Source of the DNA: Neospora caninum Liverpool
Taxonomy: Eukaryota; Apicomplexa; Conoidasida; Eucoccidiorida; Sarcocystidae
Assembly: GCF_000208865.1 (NCBI RefSeq)
Contig: NC_018397.1
Span: 5,299,748-5,363,747 of the forward strand
Reading direction: 5' to 3'
Length of the DNA stretch: 64,000 nucleotides
Shown here piece by piece: positions 13,212 through 25,698 of this stretch. The position numbers and the translations under genes are program-made. The notes under the pieces are model-generated. The model saw only the letters and a program-made list of their open reading frames with translations. It searched no databases and was not told where the DNA came from. Positions within the stretch are counted from its first letter, which is position 1. Each line of letters starts with the position of its first letter.

Positions 13212-13851
13212 GCGGCGCACAGTGAAACAGCTACGAAGAGCAGGCAGAAACCAGATTGATCGGCACAGGCGCACCGCGAGCGGCGAGGAACGGAAGTCCC
13301 CATGGACGCGCGTGCTGGAAGACTTCCGACACTGGCGACCAGCAGGACAGTTTGTGTGTCAAAACGAAAACAAATTTAACTTGGCCGCGTGCATGCACCT
13401 GAAGATGTCGGCAGGCACCGTACCAGCAGACTGTAGACTGTCCAGGATGCTTTTTCCACTCGGGAAAAAGCACCGGCGATCTGTCGACATTCTAAAAGTT
13501 TCTGTTCAGGTATGTCCAGTCAAGACTGACGAAATGGTCTCGTGAAAACGCTGCACGGACAAGGCAGCCTTTATCACGACCTAGGCGGACATGCGGACGC
13601 ACACATCTGCGTAGACGGCTGACCAGGAAATGCCTATTCGCAACTCTTTACACACATGAGATCCTCATTCGCAAGCGCATACCGCTTGGTGATGACGTTC
13701 ATGAGTGAACTATGTAGTACAAAACCGTACACCACCGAGAGGCCACTGCTACTTCAAGGTGGTATCTGTGGGCGCCGTTCCTTTCCTCAGCGTTTCTCCG
13801 CAAGCAAACAGAAACAAGGAGGCCCGCAAAAGCGCGTGATTCGGCGCATGC
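13212..13851. other. Convergent intergenic spacer
   Basis: About 640 bp between the ends of the LRR gene (+) and eEFSec (-). It should hold both 3' UTRs, and possibly a selenocysteine insertion element if either transcript were a selenoprotein. No convincing coding exon was found. Confidence 0.5.
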
Positions 13852-16800
13852 TCAGTTTGCGCCCCTCTGGACTCCTTGGGAGAACTGCGCTGACTTGTCA
13901 TAGACTTTCTTCTTGTATTCGAGATTGATCGAAAAGCCCGACGCTTTGCTGTCGCCATTTCCCTTCCCAGACGCAGAGAGTGTGGAACAGCTGATCGGCG
14001 TCTCCAGCTCCACCACAAATTTTCCTTTGTTTCCAAAGGCCTTTTCAATGCGGCCTTCAAATCGAATGGCCTCACGGCGGCCACGTGCGCCGGCGTCAAG
14101 TTCCTCCGTTACTGTCTTCTCTTCAGTTGCACTTGCCGTTTGGTTGCGTGCAGTCACGGCCCTTTTTTCGCTGCTGCGCTCTTCGCACTCGCTCCCATCG
14201 GTTTTGCTTGGTTCATCTGCGCCGTCTGCCTGCGTGTCTGAAACTTCCTGGCGGCATATGGTGACTCGGAACCCGATGAAACGCGAAACGTGCTGGGGAC
14301 TCTTGAACAAACCGCGACCTATCAGTGATCTGGCCTCGCTGTAGCTCCTGTCTGCTGCTTCGGTGCGATCGCTGTAGTGACACGGCGACTCGAAAATGAA
14401 GCGCTCGACGCTTCCGAGTTTGTGTTTCCACTTGTAGACTGGCAAACTGAGAACTGCAGGGTGGTAGAAAATCGAACGAACGGATGCGCTGGAGCCGTGA
14501 ATAGCTGCCGCCGTCGAGACGCGTGGACCGCTCCCTGGCGGCTTCTTCGCTGCGTTGCTCCGCTGTCCAGCGACGCCGGCGGTGGCCGAGAGGGACAGCA
14601 ATGGAGCTGCGCTGAGCCGCTCGAGCATTTGCCCAAAAAACGACAGCCTGCACATGGGCGAGCTAACGTCCATGTCGAGCTTCGAACATATAAGAATGCT
14701 CCGCAGAGGAGCCTGCAAAGGAGAGGGGACAGTTAACACGCATCTTCGAACACACGTCAGTTGAGGCCAGCGGCGGAAACGCTTCTTTCTCTCTGACGCC
14801 GTCGGGTTTTGAAGTTAGCAGACACAGGGTGCGATGCAGATGAAGTCACTCTTCTTTCCCTTCTCGACTTCCCTCCGTTCCTGTTTCTTACTTCCTCTCT
14901 TTCCTTTTCTGCACACGTCCCGGTCCTTCGTCCCTTTCGAGACACCCGTTTTCTTCATCGCTGGCCATGCGTCAGAGCAGAGGAACTTCGTCCACTTACC
15001 ACGATAGGCTTGTCGAAGACCAGAAGAGCGAACTGCAACACTGGCTTCTCCTCCTCGCAAGCGAGAAAAGACGCGTCCACACCGTTGGTCTGCCTGCTCA
15101 GCCCCCGAGGCCGCTGCTCGCCTCTACTGCGTGCCATCCCACTGTCCAGTAAAACCAGTTCCTCCTGGTGCCGATATGTCGCGCGAAAGTCCACAGCGGT
15201 GGGCCACGCGCGGGTGAGACTTGGTCTGTCGTCGCCCCGGAGACTCGGAACGAGTCGGCCAACGTTCAAACTGGATGCTGGGACGGGCACGACACAGAAA
15301 CGCAAAAACAGAGAACCTCACAAACCCCCCCCACTGCTCGGGCGAAGCTCTCTTTCAGACATGGTATCATCGCGCCTGAGGCGAGACACACACCGTGGCC
15401 TTCCGGTCGAATCTGCCACCTAGGAGACCCCAAAATATGTGTATTTACACGCACACATGCACCCTAGGCGCTTCACATACATGCATATATATGTATATAT
15501 GTATATATATATGCATATATGTAGGCATACCCGTACATGACACTTGCACCAATGACGGCAGGAACCTGCGTGTACGGAGAGCCAGTTTCCAGTGTCTGCT
15601 GCGAGTGCTTTCCACTTTGCGTATCTCTGCCGTTCTATTATCCCTCTGGAACGAGGTGTACGTTCAGTGTTGGGTAGATGTAGGCTAGACGTGTTTCCTG
15701 AAACCGCCACTGTAGACTGGACCACCTACGACAGCGAACGAAGCCAGCTGCATCGACTCACTTCCCACATCTGGATGCGCGGAACTCGCCGACGAGAGGT
15801 GCTGAGAGAGAGCGGCTGCGCCTCCAAAGGCCGTGCAGTCCGGCTGATCGCTCTCGTACCGCCCGAAGAAGTAAGCAGTGCACAAAGTTGTTGCGTGGCC
15901 AACCGTGCAGTGGAACTTCGTCCCTGTGCCGATCTGGGGAGGAACCGACAAGACCGAGTGAGGCAGTCGAAAGCCGCACATGCTGACCAGAAAGGCAGCC
16001 TGCGGCCGGAAGTCGGGCATTTCTCTATTCGCAACGGCCCCGCCAGCGTGAAGTTCTTTTCTTTGTTCAGCCCAAAAGGGAAGAGACGCGCAGAGGAAGA
16101 AGCAATCCTGTTCCGTCCGTTCCGCTGCCTCACCTGTGGTTTATAGAAGCGAATTCGCTCGACAATAGCAATGCATCCGTCCACGGCAGCCGGGACGTGC
16201 TGGGGATCGCAGATGGCTCCGCGCTCCTGAAAACAAGCGTTCAATTCGCGTCTGTTTAGCGTGTGCCTCGCGCGCATTCTCTCCGGGCCATTCGTCGACT
16301 GCGTTCTCTGGTCACTCTCGCAAAGAGCGGAGAAGCAACTGTCTCTCTAACTGTTTCAACGACACCGAGACACCTTTTGCACTCTTCTCCTTTCCGCTCA
16401 GCACGAGGAGACACCGACCTGCGAAACTCACGCGGTTTCCCACGACGCCTTGACATCCACCGACGCACCCACAGACGCAAAGACTGTGCCACGCATGCAG
16501 ATCTCATCATGCCTGTCTATCCGTATGTACAGACCCGGATCCGGTCCCGTACACCCCGAAGCTCCACAAATAGATATCGCAGGGCGGCGGGTCCAGCTTC
16601 TTTGCGCGTGTCTCCACTTCTTCTCCGCGGGGCGTACCAGACCGGACGCGTCGAGTGCGGTGACGCACACCGCGACTCTCTGGCCTCGTCCAGCAGACTC
16701 GACGTTTTGTCGGAACGTCTGGAGACTTCGAACTTTGGTTGGGGCCGTGGCTCCGCCGCCTCCCGCTGCGCTCAAGACGACGACGGAGTCGCCCACCTTG

Positions 16801-19800
16801 ACTCTCCCCGACAGCACGGTCCCCGTCAACACCGTGCCCTTACCTGCGGAGACACCGCGGCAGAGACGAGAGAAAGAGGGTTGGCGAGCGCCGCGCGACA
16901 AAAAGAGGCCAGAGACGCTGTGGGAGAGGAAGGCGCGCCGTTCTGGCAGCATCCATGGTCAAGAAGAGAAGGAGAACGTGCAGCGGAGAGACGTCGAAGA
17001 TTGCCCCAAAAGAAAGCAAAGGGAGGGGTAGAAGAGAGACGTTTCGGACCCCAAAACCGTCCACGCGGAAGCGCGAAGCAGGCGAGGCACGGTCGCGGTA
17101 CAATGCACATCTCCGTAGTGCCACGGACAGAGAAGCGGGAGACGCGGAAGGAAGAAGATGCAGCCGCACATGGCGACCGCTGGAAAGGACCTCCTGACCG
17201 CATCTTCCCCTGCTCCTCCACATCCACCCTTACAGTCTATAGCGATATCTGTCTACGTGTCTCCCCATCGTCCCTGACTCCCACATATACATATATATAT
17301 ATCATTTTGTCTACACAAGCATTTCTACAAGCATAGATGTGTAGGTCAGGTATGTGAGATCGTGAATGTACACACATATCCTACGATCGCAAATCCGCCC
17401 ACCTGCACATATCTGGAGGCGTGCGTGGAACCGCGGTTTCGCGGGTGATCTCACAGTTCCGAGTTCTTCCGTCTTCTTTGATCCGCTGTGGATCGTGCAC
17501 CCACTGCGTTCCCTCCTTACCCTTGAGAGCGAAACAGTGGTCAAACACGAGGTAGAACGGACTGGACGTCGCTGGGGCCGAAGAACCCCGACAGCAGGCG
17601 CAGGTTGTGCACCGCTGCTGGAGCCACAGCCGATCTACGAGGCGCGAACTGGATACGTCCTGTGCGTCTCGAGGCGCGTTTGCAGCGAGCTCCGGAGACA
17701 GCAGAACGGAGGAAAGCGCGCTCAAGACGCCCGCGACATTCCAGGCGGGTGGCAGATTCGAGAGGTCCTGAACTGCGTCTGCAGCACGCCATCGGAAACA
17801 AAACGAAGGCGGCCCGAACAGAGAAGCGAGAATCTGTCCTCGTATCGTTCGACTGCGTAGAACTGCGAGATATGTCGCCTGGCTTGTGCACATGCATACA
17901 GGCGCGCGTGCACGAACAGCGGGAGAAAAGGCATACATCAGACTGGCGAAAGCCGATGCGTCTGGCGCCGTGCGCGGCGCATGGGCTGGTTGGGACACAA
18001 GTCCAGTCACGCACCTTGTCCACGCGTCAGGTTCTCTATTACGCCGGTGCTCGCGCTGAGTATCCCCCCGTGCACTTCACGGCATGCAGCGCCCACGATA
18101 TGCGTTTACGTGCTGACGGGCCACCGAGAAGCCAGGAAAAAGACGCATACACCTATCCCTGCCTTCACAGAGGTGGGGGGTTTCGCACGCCCCTTTCTAT
18201 CACTCGACAGCTGAGCACACACCTGGAGACCCACAACTGCACGTGCATGCTTCGTGTTTTCGTGAGACTTCTGAGAGGAACATGGAAGTTTTTCGTCTGA
18301 GAGAGAGGCCCCTAAATTCCCGTAGAGATTACCTGGATTCGCCGCAACAGGAACGATTGGCACATCTGCGCCAAAGGCTGTCTGAGCAAAGACGCCGCGC
18401 AGCTTCGCAGTTACTGAGGCGACCTGCCAGACGAAACGCGACGTATGCAGTCGAGACGCGCTGTTGACTAGCACTTCTCTAGCGGCGATCGCATCTCCAC
18501 AGAAAAGGCGAGGAAGTCATCAGTGGACTCTTCATCGGATTCGCATTTATGCATGCAAGCGCCCTTTCCCGCGGAAACCCTCTTTTCGTTTCACGATATA
18601 GACTCGTGGACGGCGTGTGCATCGTCGCCCTTCAAAGCGGTGAAGTCGAGAGGATCCCGCTTTCTCACAGGAGTCAGGATCACACCGTTTGGTACCACAA
18701 TCTCCGGAGGAACTCGAGCAATACACACAGAAGGTGAACCCAACAACGTGGGCATCGACAGCCAGCAGACGCGTGTCGGCTTGAGGTGTCGAGACGCTTC
18801 CTCAAAGACAGGTCCGCGCCTTGAGTGACTCATCTCTCGCGACACAAGGCTGACCCTTCGACAGTTCGTGAAGGAGGCTCAGCGCCGGAAGCAGTTTAGG
18901 TGAAGAGAGACTTTGCCTTCGCGGCCTAGAGGAGCAAGAGAGCGACTGACGTCCCGAACTGTCCGACACCACGACACGGGTTCTCAGTTACACACAAGAC
19001 GCTCGCTGCCGCTGTCTCGAGGCAAATGTGAACGCGCATGCAGTCGAGCGTACGGCAGCCCGGGGGGCGGGTGCATGTACCTTCTTTTCACGTGTGGCTT
19101 CAGGAAAAAGGTCGATTTTATTGAGGACGACGATCAAGTGCCGAGCCAGCAGCTCCGCCACTACCAGACACTCTGAGAAGGCCACGAAAAAGAGACACAA
19201 TTGTAGACTTTTGCTCATGGAAAGGACTGCTAAACGTTCAATTGAATTTGCCTTCAAAAAAGGCACTTTTCATCTGTCCACCTTCGCGTCCTGCTTTCTG
19301 ACACGTCCTTTTGCCATTCGGAGTGCCCGTCGCATCTCCACTACTCACACAAGATCGCGAAAGCAGGTGATCTTTCGGTGTGGACAGGTGAAGACAGTCG
19401 TGCACGGGAGGCGGCGTAGAATCCAGAAAAACTCAAAAGGTAAAAAAGCGTGTGGGAAAAGAGGCTCCACGTGTTACGACGAAAACGCGAGGAGAGTGGG
19501 GTATTGAGCTAGTCCCTTGTTTCCCACGGTGTCAAACCCCCAGTCTGCGCATGTCTCTCCCCAGTGCGCCAAGACTGCCCAAGTGCTGGCAAGAAAGACG
19601 CTCCTCTTTATCGGTGGCCTGAAGCCACAGCTGTCTAGACAGCACCTGCGCAAACCTGGACTCGCGACTTTTTCGTCACGAACACAAGCACCTCAGTGGC
19701 AAACCGACAGACACCGGCATATAGCTCGATATGTGGAGGCATACAGCTCCCCACGACTGTCCACGTTCACACACGAAACGGCTGTACAAGCACAGGCCGC

Positions 19801-20475
19801 CGCATCCCCACGTGCAAACACACCTTTACAGCTACCGAGCTCTTTGCGTGTGCTTCTTTATGCCGGTGTCTTGTGTGTGTCTCTGTTGTGTGGGCGAGGC
19901 GTACCTGCGGTTTGCGTCTGTATCCCTTTGGTTGCATCGATGACGAGGAGAACAAGGTCAATGATTTGCGCACCTCCAATGATCGTCCGAATCAAAGAAG
20001 CGTGCCCAGGACAGTCGACCAGGCAGACCTGGACGTTCGTTTTCCTCGCGTTCTCCGAGGCACCGCCGTTCTCTGCCTCGTGTGCCAGTGTACATGCACG
20101 CGAGTGCGCCGAATCCGCTTTCGCGGGCAGACGCGTCGCGGCGGCAGACGGATCTTCCGAGCAGAAACTGCGCGCCTCTTCGGCCTCTCTTTTCTCGGCG
20201 TCTCTGCTCTCGACAGTTCCCTCTGGTGGACAGTTCGTTCTCCCCCCGTGAGACGCAGGACGCGCACCGGATGTGTCGAGAGGAAGCGTGAAGGCAGAGA
20301 AGCCGAGATCAATCGTGATTCCACGCTCTCGGCTCTGCGGGTGCTTGTCGAGCGACGCGGTGCTCCGAACAGCCGTCAGGACGCGAACCAGCGAAGTCTT
20401 GCCGCTGTCGATGTGGCCCAAGACCCCGACGTTTGCGTACACCGGATTCCCACAACAACACTTGACCCTCTCCAT
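13852..20475 (-). CDS. EEFSEC: Selenocysteine-specific translation elongation factor eEFSec (SelB)
   Basis: Nine phase-consistent exons on the minus strand: 19905-20475, 19081-19172, 18333-18423, 17521-17778, 16638-16843, 16134-16226, 15762-15933, 15000-15277 and 13852-14712; 873 aa. It carries selenocysteinyl-tRNA to UGA codons on the ribosome. G motifs are all visible: GHIDSGKT (residues 20-27), RERGITIDLG (switch region), DCPGHA, and NKID in exon 2. VPIVPVAANP marks the end of the G domain. Domains II and III follow (DHCFALKGKGTVLTGTVLSG, KVGD, TFRQNVESAGRGQR, ERGAIC, KFHCTVGHATT), then the eEFSec-type fourth domain (MDVSSPMCRLSFFG to SINLEYKKKVYDKSA). About 80 low-complexity residues are inserted between the switch and DCPGHA. 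ATG 20475 is the first ATG in its frame. The last exon is long (286 codons) and Ser/Glu rich. Confidence 0.93.
17283..17303. repeat. Short TA-rich tract
   Basis: ACATATAC followed by a short TA run in the eEFSec intron between exons 17521-17778 and 16638-16843. Confidence 0.7.
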
Positions 20476-20998
20476 GGTCAGGCGGCAGGAGGAAAGGGGA
20501 AATAGCAAGATGCTGGCACCGCGCAAGACAACTCGCGCGAGACAACGATCGCCCGTGCCGGATACGCGCAGAGAACCAGGAGACACGGGGAACGGAGGGA
20601 GGCGCAGCGAAAAAAGGGAGGAGACGAAGGCTGACAAAAATACGGAAAATCCCTACCTTCTCTCGACAAACGGACTGTATCTTTCAGAAATGTGTGTATG
20701 CTTCGCGGCGTGCCGTCTTTCCAGCTTCCTGGGCACATGCAGCCGGGAGACCCACAGGAAAGTCCCAGTCAGCCCTGCGCATGCATCCGCGTTTCTTTTT
20801 TCAGACATGCCCAGTTCCAAAAACATGTCGCGATCGGTCCCCAAACTCCACGGACAAACAGGAGACTTCCTTCTTCTTCCGTTTTATCTTCAAGGGAACA
20901 GCGTTTTCGCCAGAGGCAAACACTCTCAGCTCTAGTCTACCAGTGCGGAGAGTCGCATTCGTTGACGCTCGAGCTTCGCAGTTTCAAATTTGAGTCTG

Positions 20999-21009
20999 TG
21001 CATGCATGC
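20999..21009. promoter_or_regulatory. TGCATGCATGC motif
   Basis: Overlapping palindromic TGCATGC copies in the divergent eEFSec/helicase promoter region. TGCATGC is an over-represented promoter motif in coccidia and matches sites bound by some ApiAP2 factors. A role here is inferred from position only. Confidence 0.4.
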
Positions 21010-21425
21010 TTACGCAGTTTCGCGTTTGTTCCGGGTGCACCCTGTACCGCCGTGCCTGGTTTGTTAGGTCCAAGGCATCTTATTTACTTTCTCCTCTCGT
21101 TGCTCTCTTCTCGAGACGTTTTCGCGTCGTTCTTTTCCGATATCACTCCCAGAAGTACGCGCCCCATCGAGGCCTCTCGGTATCGATGTGAACGGCCGTT
21201 TCCTTTTCGCTTGTTCCTGTTCTTTCGTGTTTCGCAACCTCTTCTGCCCTCCATCATTTGCCGCCGTCACAAGTCTCACCAGCGAGACACCTCGCGGATG
21301 GCAGAACGAGCAGAAGCGCGCCTTGGAAACTATCTCGGTCTCCAGCGGGGCAGAAAACTTTGAACCGTCTCACACAGATCGCAGGTGTCGAGGTCGGGAA
21401 GCGTCCCCGTACTCGCCGGCGTCCC

Positions 21426-21433
21426 TGCATGCA
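21426..21433. promoter_or_regulatory. TGCATGCA motif
   Basis: Second palindromic copy, 47 bp before the helicase ATG. Same family of motif as the copy at 20999-21009. Confidence 0.4.
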
Positions 21434-21479
21434 TTTGAACTTGCCTGTCCATTTCGCGCCGTCTTGAGGCCCTGTCACC

Positions 21480-24400
21480 ATGGCAACGCTCGTCAGTGAT
21501 TTTCTGCTTTCTGAGAGTGAGAGGAACCAAGCTGGGGTGAAGAAGAAGAAAGGAAGAAAACGCGGGGACGACACGAACGCGACAAGCCTCGCCCACTACG
21601 AACAGGCGCCAGCGGCGTCTTCTGCGGAAAGGACGGACCGGGCGAGCCCAAGAGAGGCCTCCTCGCCCTCGTCGCGACACGCAGTCAGTCCTTACTCCTT
21701 TGACGAAGATCTTGGAGAGGTCTATTGCCCCGAAAACGACTCTCCAGAGTGCTCCCCTGCAGATGGGCGCAAGGCTCGCAGACTCGCCTCAGGAGGCGCA
21801 GGCGAAGCCTCGGCCGAAACACGATTCAGTGGCGACCCGGCGACGGCTTCGGCGCCTGAGCCTCTCGCTGCTCTCTCTTTGCCGCGCACCTGCCGCACTT
21901 CGTGTTCTTCTCCGCCTCCCTCGCGTTCTTCTTCGTCGCCTGGACTCTTTTCTTCGTCATCTGGATCGGCGTCGTCGCCCGCTGCAGGCGAGGCGCGTGA
22001 AGCGCAGGGAGGCAGTTCCGGCAAGCGGAAACTCGGGGGAGGCGCCAGCGCGAACTGCGGAGTGTCTGATGCAGATGGCTCTTCGGCGAAGCGCACGGGT
22101 TCCGGCGAGGGTCTGGCCATCGCGGCTGCGTCGGCGCAGACGTTTTCGGGGGCCTTGCCGATCCACGGGTTCGTCGATGTCGTCCGCGATGCAGTGTCCC
22201 GACACCAGGTCACGTTGATCGTGGGAGACACCGGGAGTGGGAAGACGACGCAAGTCCCTCAGTTTCTGCACCACTTTGGGCTGACGCGAAAGGGCGTAGT
22301 CGCCGTGACGCAGCCCCGTCGGGTGGCGGCGGTGTCGCTTGCGCGCCGCGTGTCTGAGGAACTCAGTGGACAACCGGGAAAAACAGGAGACTGTCTGGGC
22401 GGCTTCGTCGGGTACTGCGTCCGGTTCGAAGACCGAACGAGTCCAGAGACGCGAATCAAATTCTTGACAGACGGCATGCTGGTTCGCGAGGCCATGCTCG
22501 ATGAAACGCTGTCGCAGTACTCAGTCATTGTGCTCGACGAGGCCCACGAACGCTCGCTCCGAACAGACATTCTCCTGGGGTGGATGAAGCGGCTGCTGCC
22601 GAAAAGAAAGGATTTGAAGGTCGTTGTCATGTCTGCTACACTCGACACCGAAAAGTTCATGGGCTACTTCCCCGGCGCAACGGCAGTCCTCGTTCCTGGA
22701 CGCCAGTTCCCTGTCGAGCTCCTGTACACCCCGGAACCCGAAGCCGACTACATCGACGTGAGAGCGCTCGTGTCCATTTCCCTGCCTTCTATACAGAGTT
22801 TTCGGAGTCTGTAGTCCAACCAGCTTTCCAGCGTGTTTCGCGGGACCTATACAGCGTTTTGAGTGTCGCGACTTGAGGGCCTGAGAGGGAGGGGGAAAGG
22901 TGGACTCACTCCTAGTTCTGCCTTCCTCTCCCGTGGGGGTCGGGGGTCCGGTGTCAAGGCGTGCCTCACTTTCTAGAGCTGTTTTGTTTCTTGTGAGGAT
23001 TCGTGTTTCCGTTGTCAGGCAGCGCTCGTCACAGTCTTGCAAATCCACACCCGCTACCCTCCGGGAGACATTCTTGTCTTTCTCCCTGGCCAGGAAGACA
23101 TCGAGAGTCTCCAGTCGCTTCTGGAAGGGAAGCGTGACCTTCTCCGGAAGGCCCTTTGCATGGCTGCCAGTCGCGACGCACGGCGTGCAGACAGCCAAGA
23201 CAGCTCGCTGACGGCGAGCGCAAGGCAAACAACGACTCGGATGGGTTTTGCGCCTTCTGCGAGACGAGGAGTGGAACTTCGAATCGGAGAAGACACCTCA
23301 CCTATAGACCAGTTGCCGCCGTGCCGCGATCTCCAAATCTGTCCTCTCTTTGCTGCGCTTCCCTTTGATCTACAAAAGGCCGTTTTCACTCCTGCTCCTG
23401 CGGGAGTCAGAAAGGTAGGCTCCGCTACAGTTCACGTGTAGGCGTCCTGGTGAATAGAAAAAAACGCTTGCAGGAGACCGGAAGTTCTGGGCCGCATGCT
23501 GGGATACATTTGAATGTATACTCTTTTGCAAGCACCCTCTCTCCCATCTGCATGTTGGCGAGTGTCACCGTTGGTGATTGTGTGCTGCTCGAGCCATTCG
23601 TATCTGTCCATCGATGTACGCGAATCTGTCAGCACCCATCTACCGGGACTCCATCTGCCTGAGGATCCATCGGTCTGTGAACCCGTCTGGTGGCATATCT
23701 CCGATCTGTATGAATCTGCTTCCCTATCCGTGTACGAACTGTCTTTTTGTCTACCCCTGTAGGTGATTGTAGCCACAAATATAGCAGAGACGTCCATTAC
23801 GGTCCAGGGTATCCGCTACGTCGTGGACAGCGGGCTCGCCAAGGCGAAATGCGTCAACCACCGCACAGGCGTGGAAGCGCTGGTGATCGAGGAGATTTCG
23901 CAGGACGCCGCCAAGCAGCGGGCCGGTCGAGCAGGCAGAGAAGCTCCTGGTAAGGCTGTGTAGGAAACGGACGACACTTCGAAGCCGTGACAGGACAAGT
24001 CTGCTTAGGAGGTGAGCACACCAGAGGGCCTCATAGGCATTTCTTCACATGTCTGTTTCGCGCGCTTAGGTGTGGTTTTTCGTATGTACACCGAGGACAC
24101 TTTCAACAAGTTCCACCCTCGGAAAGTTCCGGAGATCGTCACGTGCGACCTGGACCAAGTGTTCTTGGAGCTCAAGGTACGTGGCGCAGGAAGGAGCTGA
24201 TGCAACGCATCCAGCTTGCTGCGACGTAGCCGTATTCAGCAAGCAAGAAAAAAGCCTCGGCGCAGAACTGAGAGAGGTCCTCGGGTCTTCAGAGTGTTGA
24301 GAGACTTTTGCTGACTATCCTGATTGCCACTACCGTGCGCTCTTCTCAGACACTAGGGATCGAAAATCCGCTGGAGTTCCCCTTCCTCGACTCTCCGCCG

Positions 24401-25698
24401 AAAGAAGCTTTCGTGAACGCTGGGCGCACCTTGCACCGGCTCGAAGCCGTCGATTCCCGTGGACAACTTACAGTGCTGGGGTAAGTCGTACTTGGGAGAC
24501 ACTCAGTGCACGGTAGCAGCCGTTTGTTCCCCGAGGCGAGGCATGCTGTCCCGTAGATCGTGTGGATTTCAGGCGCACACTCACGAGAGTTAATCTGCGC
24601 TCGCTTTGTTGGCAGGCGAAAACTTGCTGCGTTGCCGCTGAAGCCCATACTCGGGAAACTCCTCCTCGACTCTGTCGCTTTTGAGTGCACTGCGGAGATT
24701 CTCTCCATCGTCGCCATGCTGTCGACAGATTCGCTATGGTACAGTTACCGTAATCTGCCAGGTAAGTGCTGTTTTACCTTGTGGATATCCGGCCCAAGCA
24801 AGCGTACGGGTCTGGTGATCCGATTACTACAACGACGCTACAATGCGTCCTTTTGTTTTCGCAGCCGACAAGTCGAGTCGTCTGCAACAGGCGCGCAAAC
24901 GCCTTTCCGACAACCAAGGTGATCATTTAACCCTCCTCAACGCCTACACACAATGGGATGAGGTAATCAACTTTTCAGTTCACGTTTACTCGTCGTTTGT
25001 CTAGCGGCGTGCTGTGTGGGCTGCATAGGCCTGAGAGAGCAGGTACTTTGCGTCGTGATTGTGTTTGCAGGCGACAGACAAAATAGCCTTCTGCAAGGAA
25101 TATGGTCTGCACCACAATGCACTGCTTCGGGCAAAACAGATCCGGTCCCAACTCGAAGAGCTTCTCCTTTCATCGCAAATTGGAGTCAAGAATGTCGCTA
25201 AGAATGGTGCAGGAGATACAAGGACAAAGATCCGGCAATGCCTGGCGGCGGGGTGTTGGCTGCACACTGCCAGGTTGCAACGAGACGGAAGAACATACGT
25301 CACGACCGTAAGTCAACAATTTTCTGTTGCACGCGTGGTGTCTGGTGCTTGGCGCACATTCACATGATGCTCGGTCGTGCGCATGTATTGTCCGCAGGTT
25401 GAGCGGGAAACGGCGAAGGTGCATCCGTCATCTGTCCTGTCCGGGCAGAAGTCTTTGCCATGGTGAGTTTGCACTTGATACGACGACCGGCGTGAGCAGT
25501 TACCTAGAGAACCGGAGGGAGCGTTGGGGTACTCTTACTCGTAATTTCACTCTTTTTTGCTTGTTTCTGTTCAGGTGGATAGTCTACAGTGAATACGTAC
25601 ACACCACAAGACCGTACCTCCGTGGCGTTACAGCCATAGAAGGTCCGTGGCTTCAACAGTTCGTACCTCGTTGGTTTACTCTGGTTGGGCAAAGCTAA
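21480..25698 (+). CDS. DEAH-box ATP-dependent RNA helicase, DHX33-like
   Basis: Ten phase-consistent exons: 21480-22757, 23019-23414, 23763-23949, 24070-24176, 24350-24480, 24616-24761, 24865-24962, 25071-25307, 25398-25462 and 25575-25698; 922 aa. Helicase motifs appear in order: [10 protein letters not shown] (I), [15 protein letters not shown] (Ia), [15 protein letters not shown] (II), SATLDTEKF (III), [14 protein letters not shown] (IV), [10 protein letters not shown] (V) and QRAGRAGRE (VI). The HA2/OB-type C-terminal parts follow ([27 protein letters not shown]). DEAH helicases remodel RNA in splicing or ribosome biogenesis. Sequence between motifs and the late DHLTLLN region looks closest to DHX33, but DHX35 or a splicing DEAH protein cannot be excluded without a tree. 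The first 230 residues are Ser/Ala/Pro-rich and contain a Lys cluster (VKKKKGRKR) that could act as a nuclear signal. About 60 low-complexity residues are inserted after motif IV. Confidence 0.93.

Larger units (their letters stand above)
20476..21479. other. Divergent promoter region, eEFSec / DHX33-like helicase
   Basis: About 1.0 kb separating the two start codons, which point away from each other. It contains two TGCATGC-type motifs and several T/C-rich stretches. No coding exon was recognised. Confidence 0.6.

Noticed and set aside
16263..17336. 357-codon plus-strand open frame
   Set aside because: Antisense to eEFSec exon 5 and its flanking introns; the minus-strand exon is confirmed by conserved domain II sequence.
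18591..18845. Minus-strand open frame between eEFSec exons 2 and 3
   Set aside because: Skipping it joins TREKK directly to VASVTAKLRG, the expected eEFSec sequence, so it is intron.
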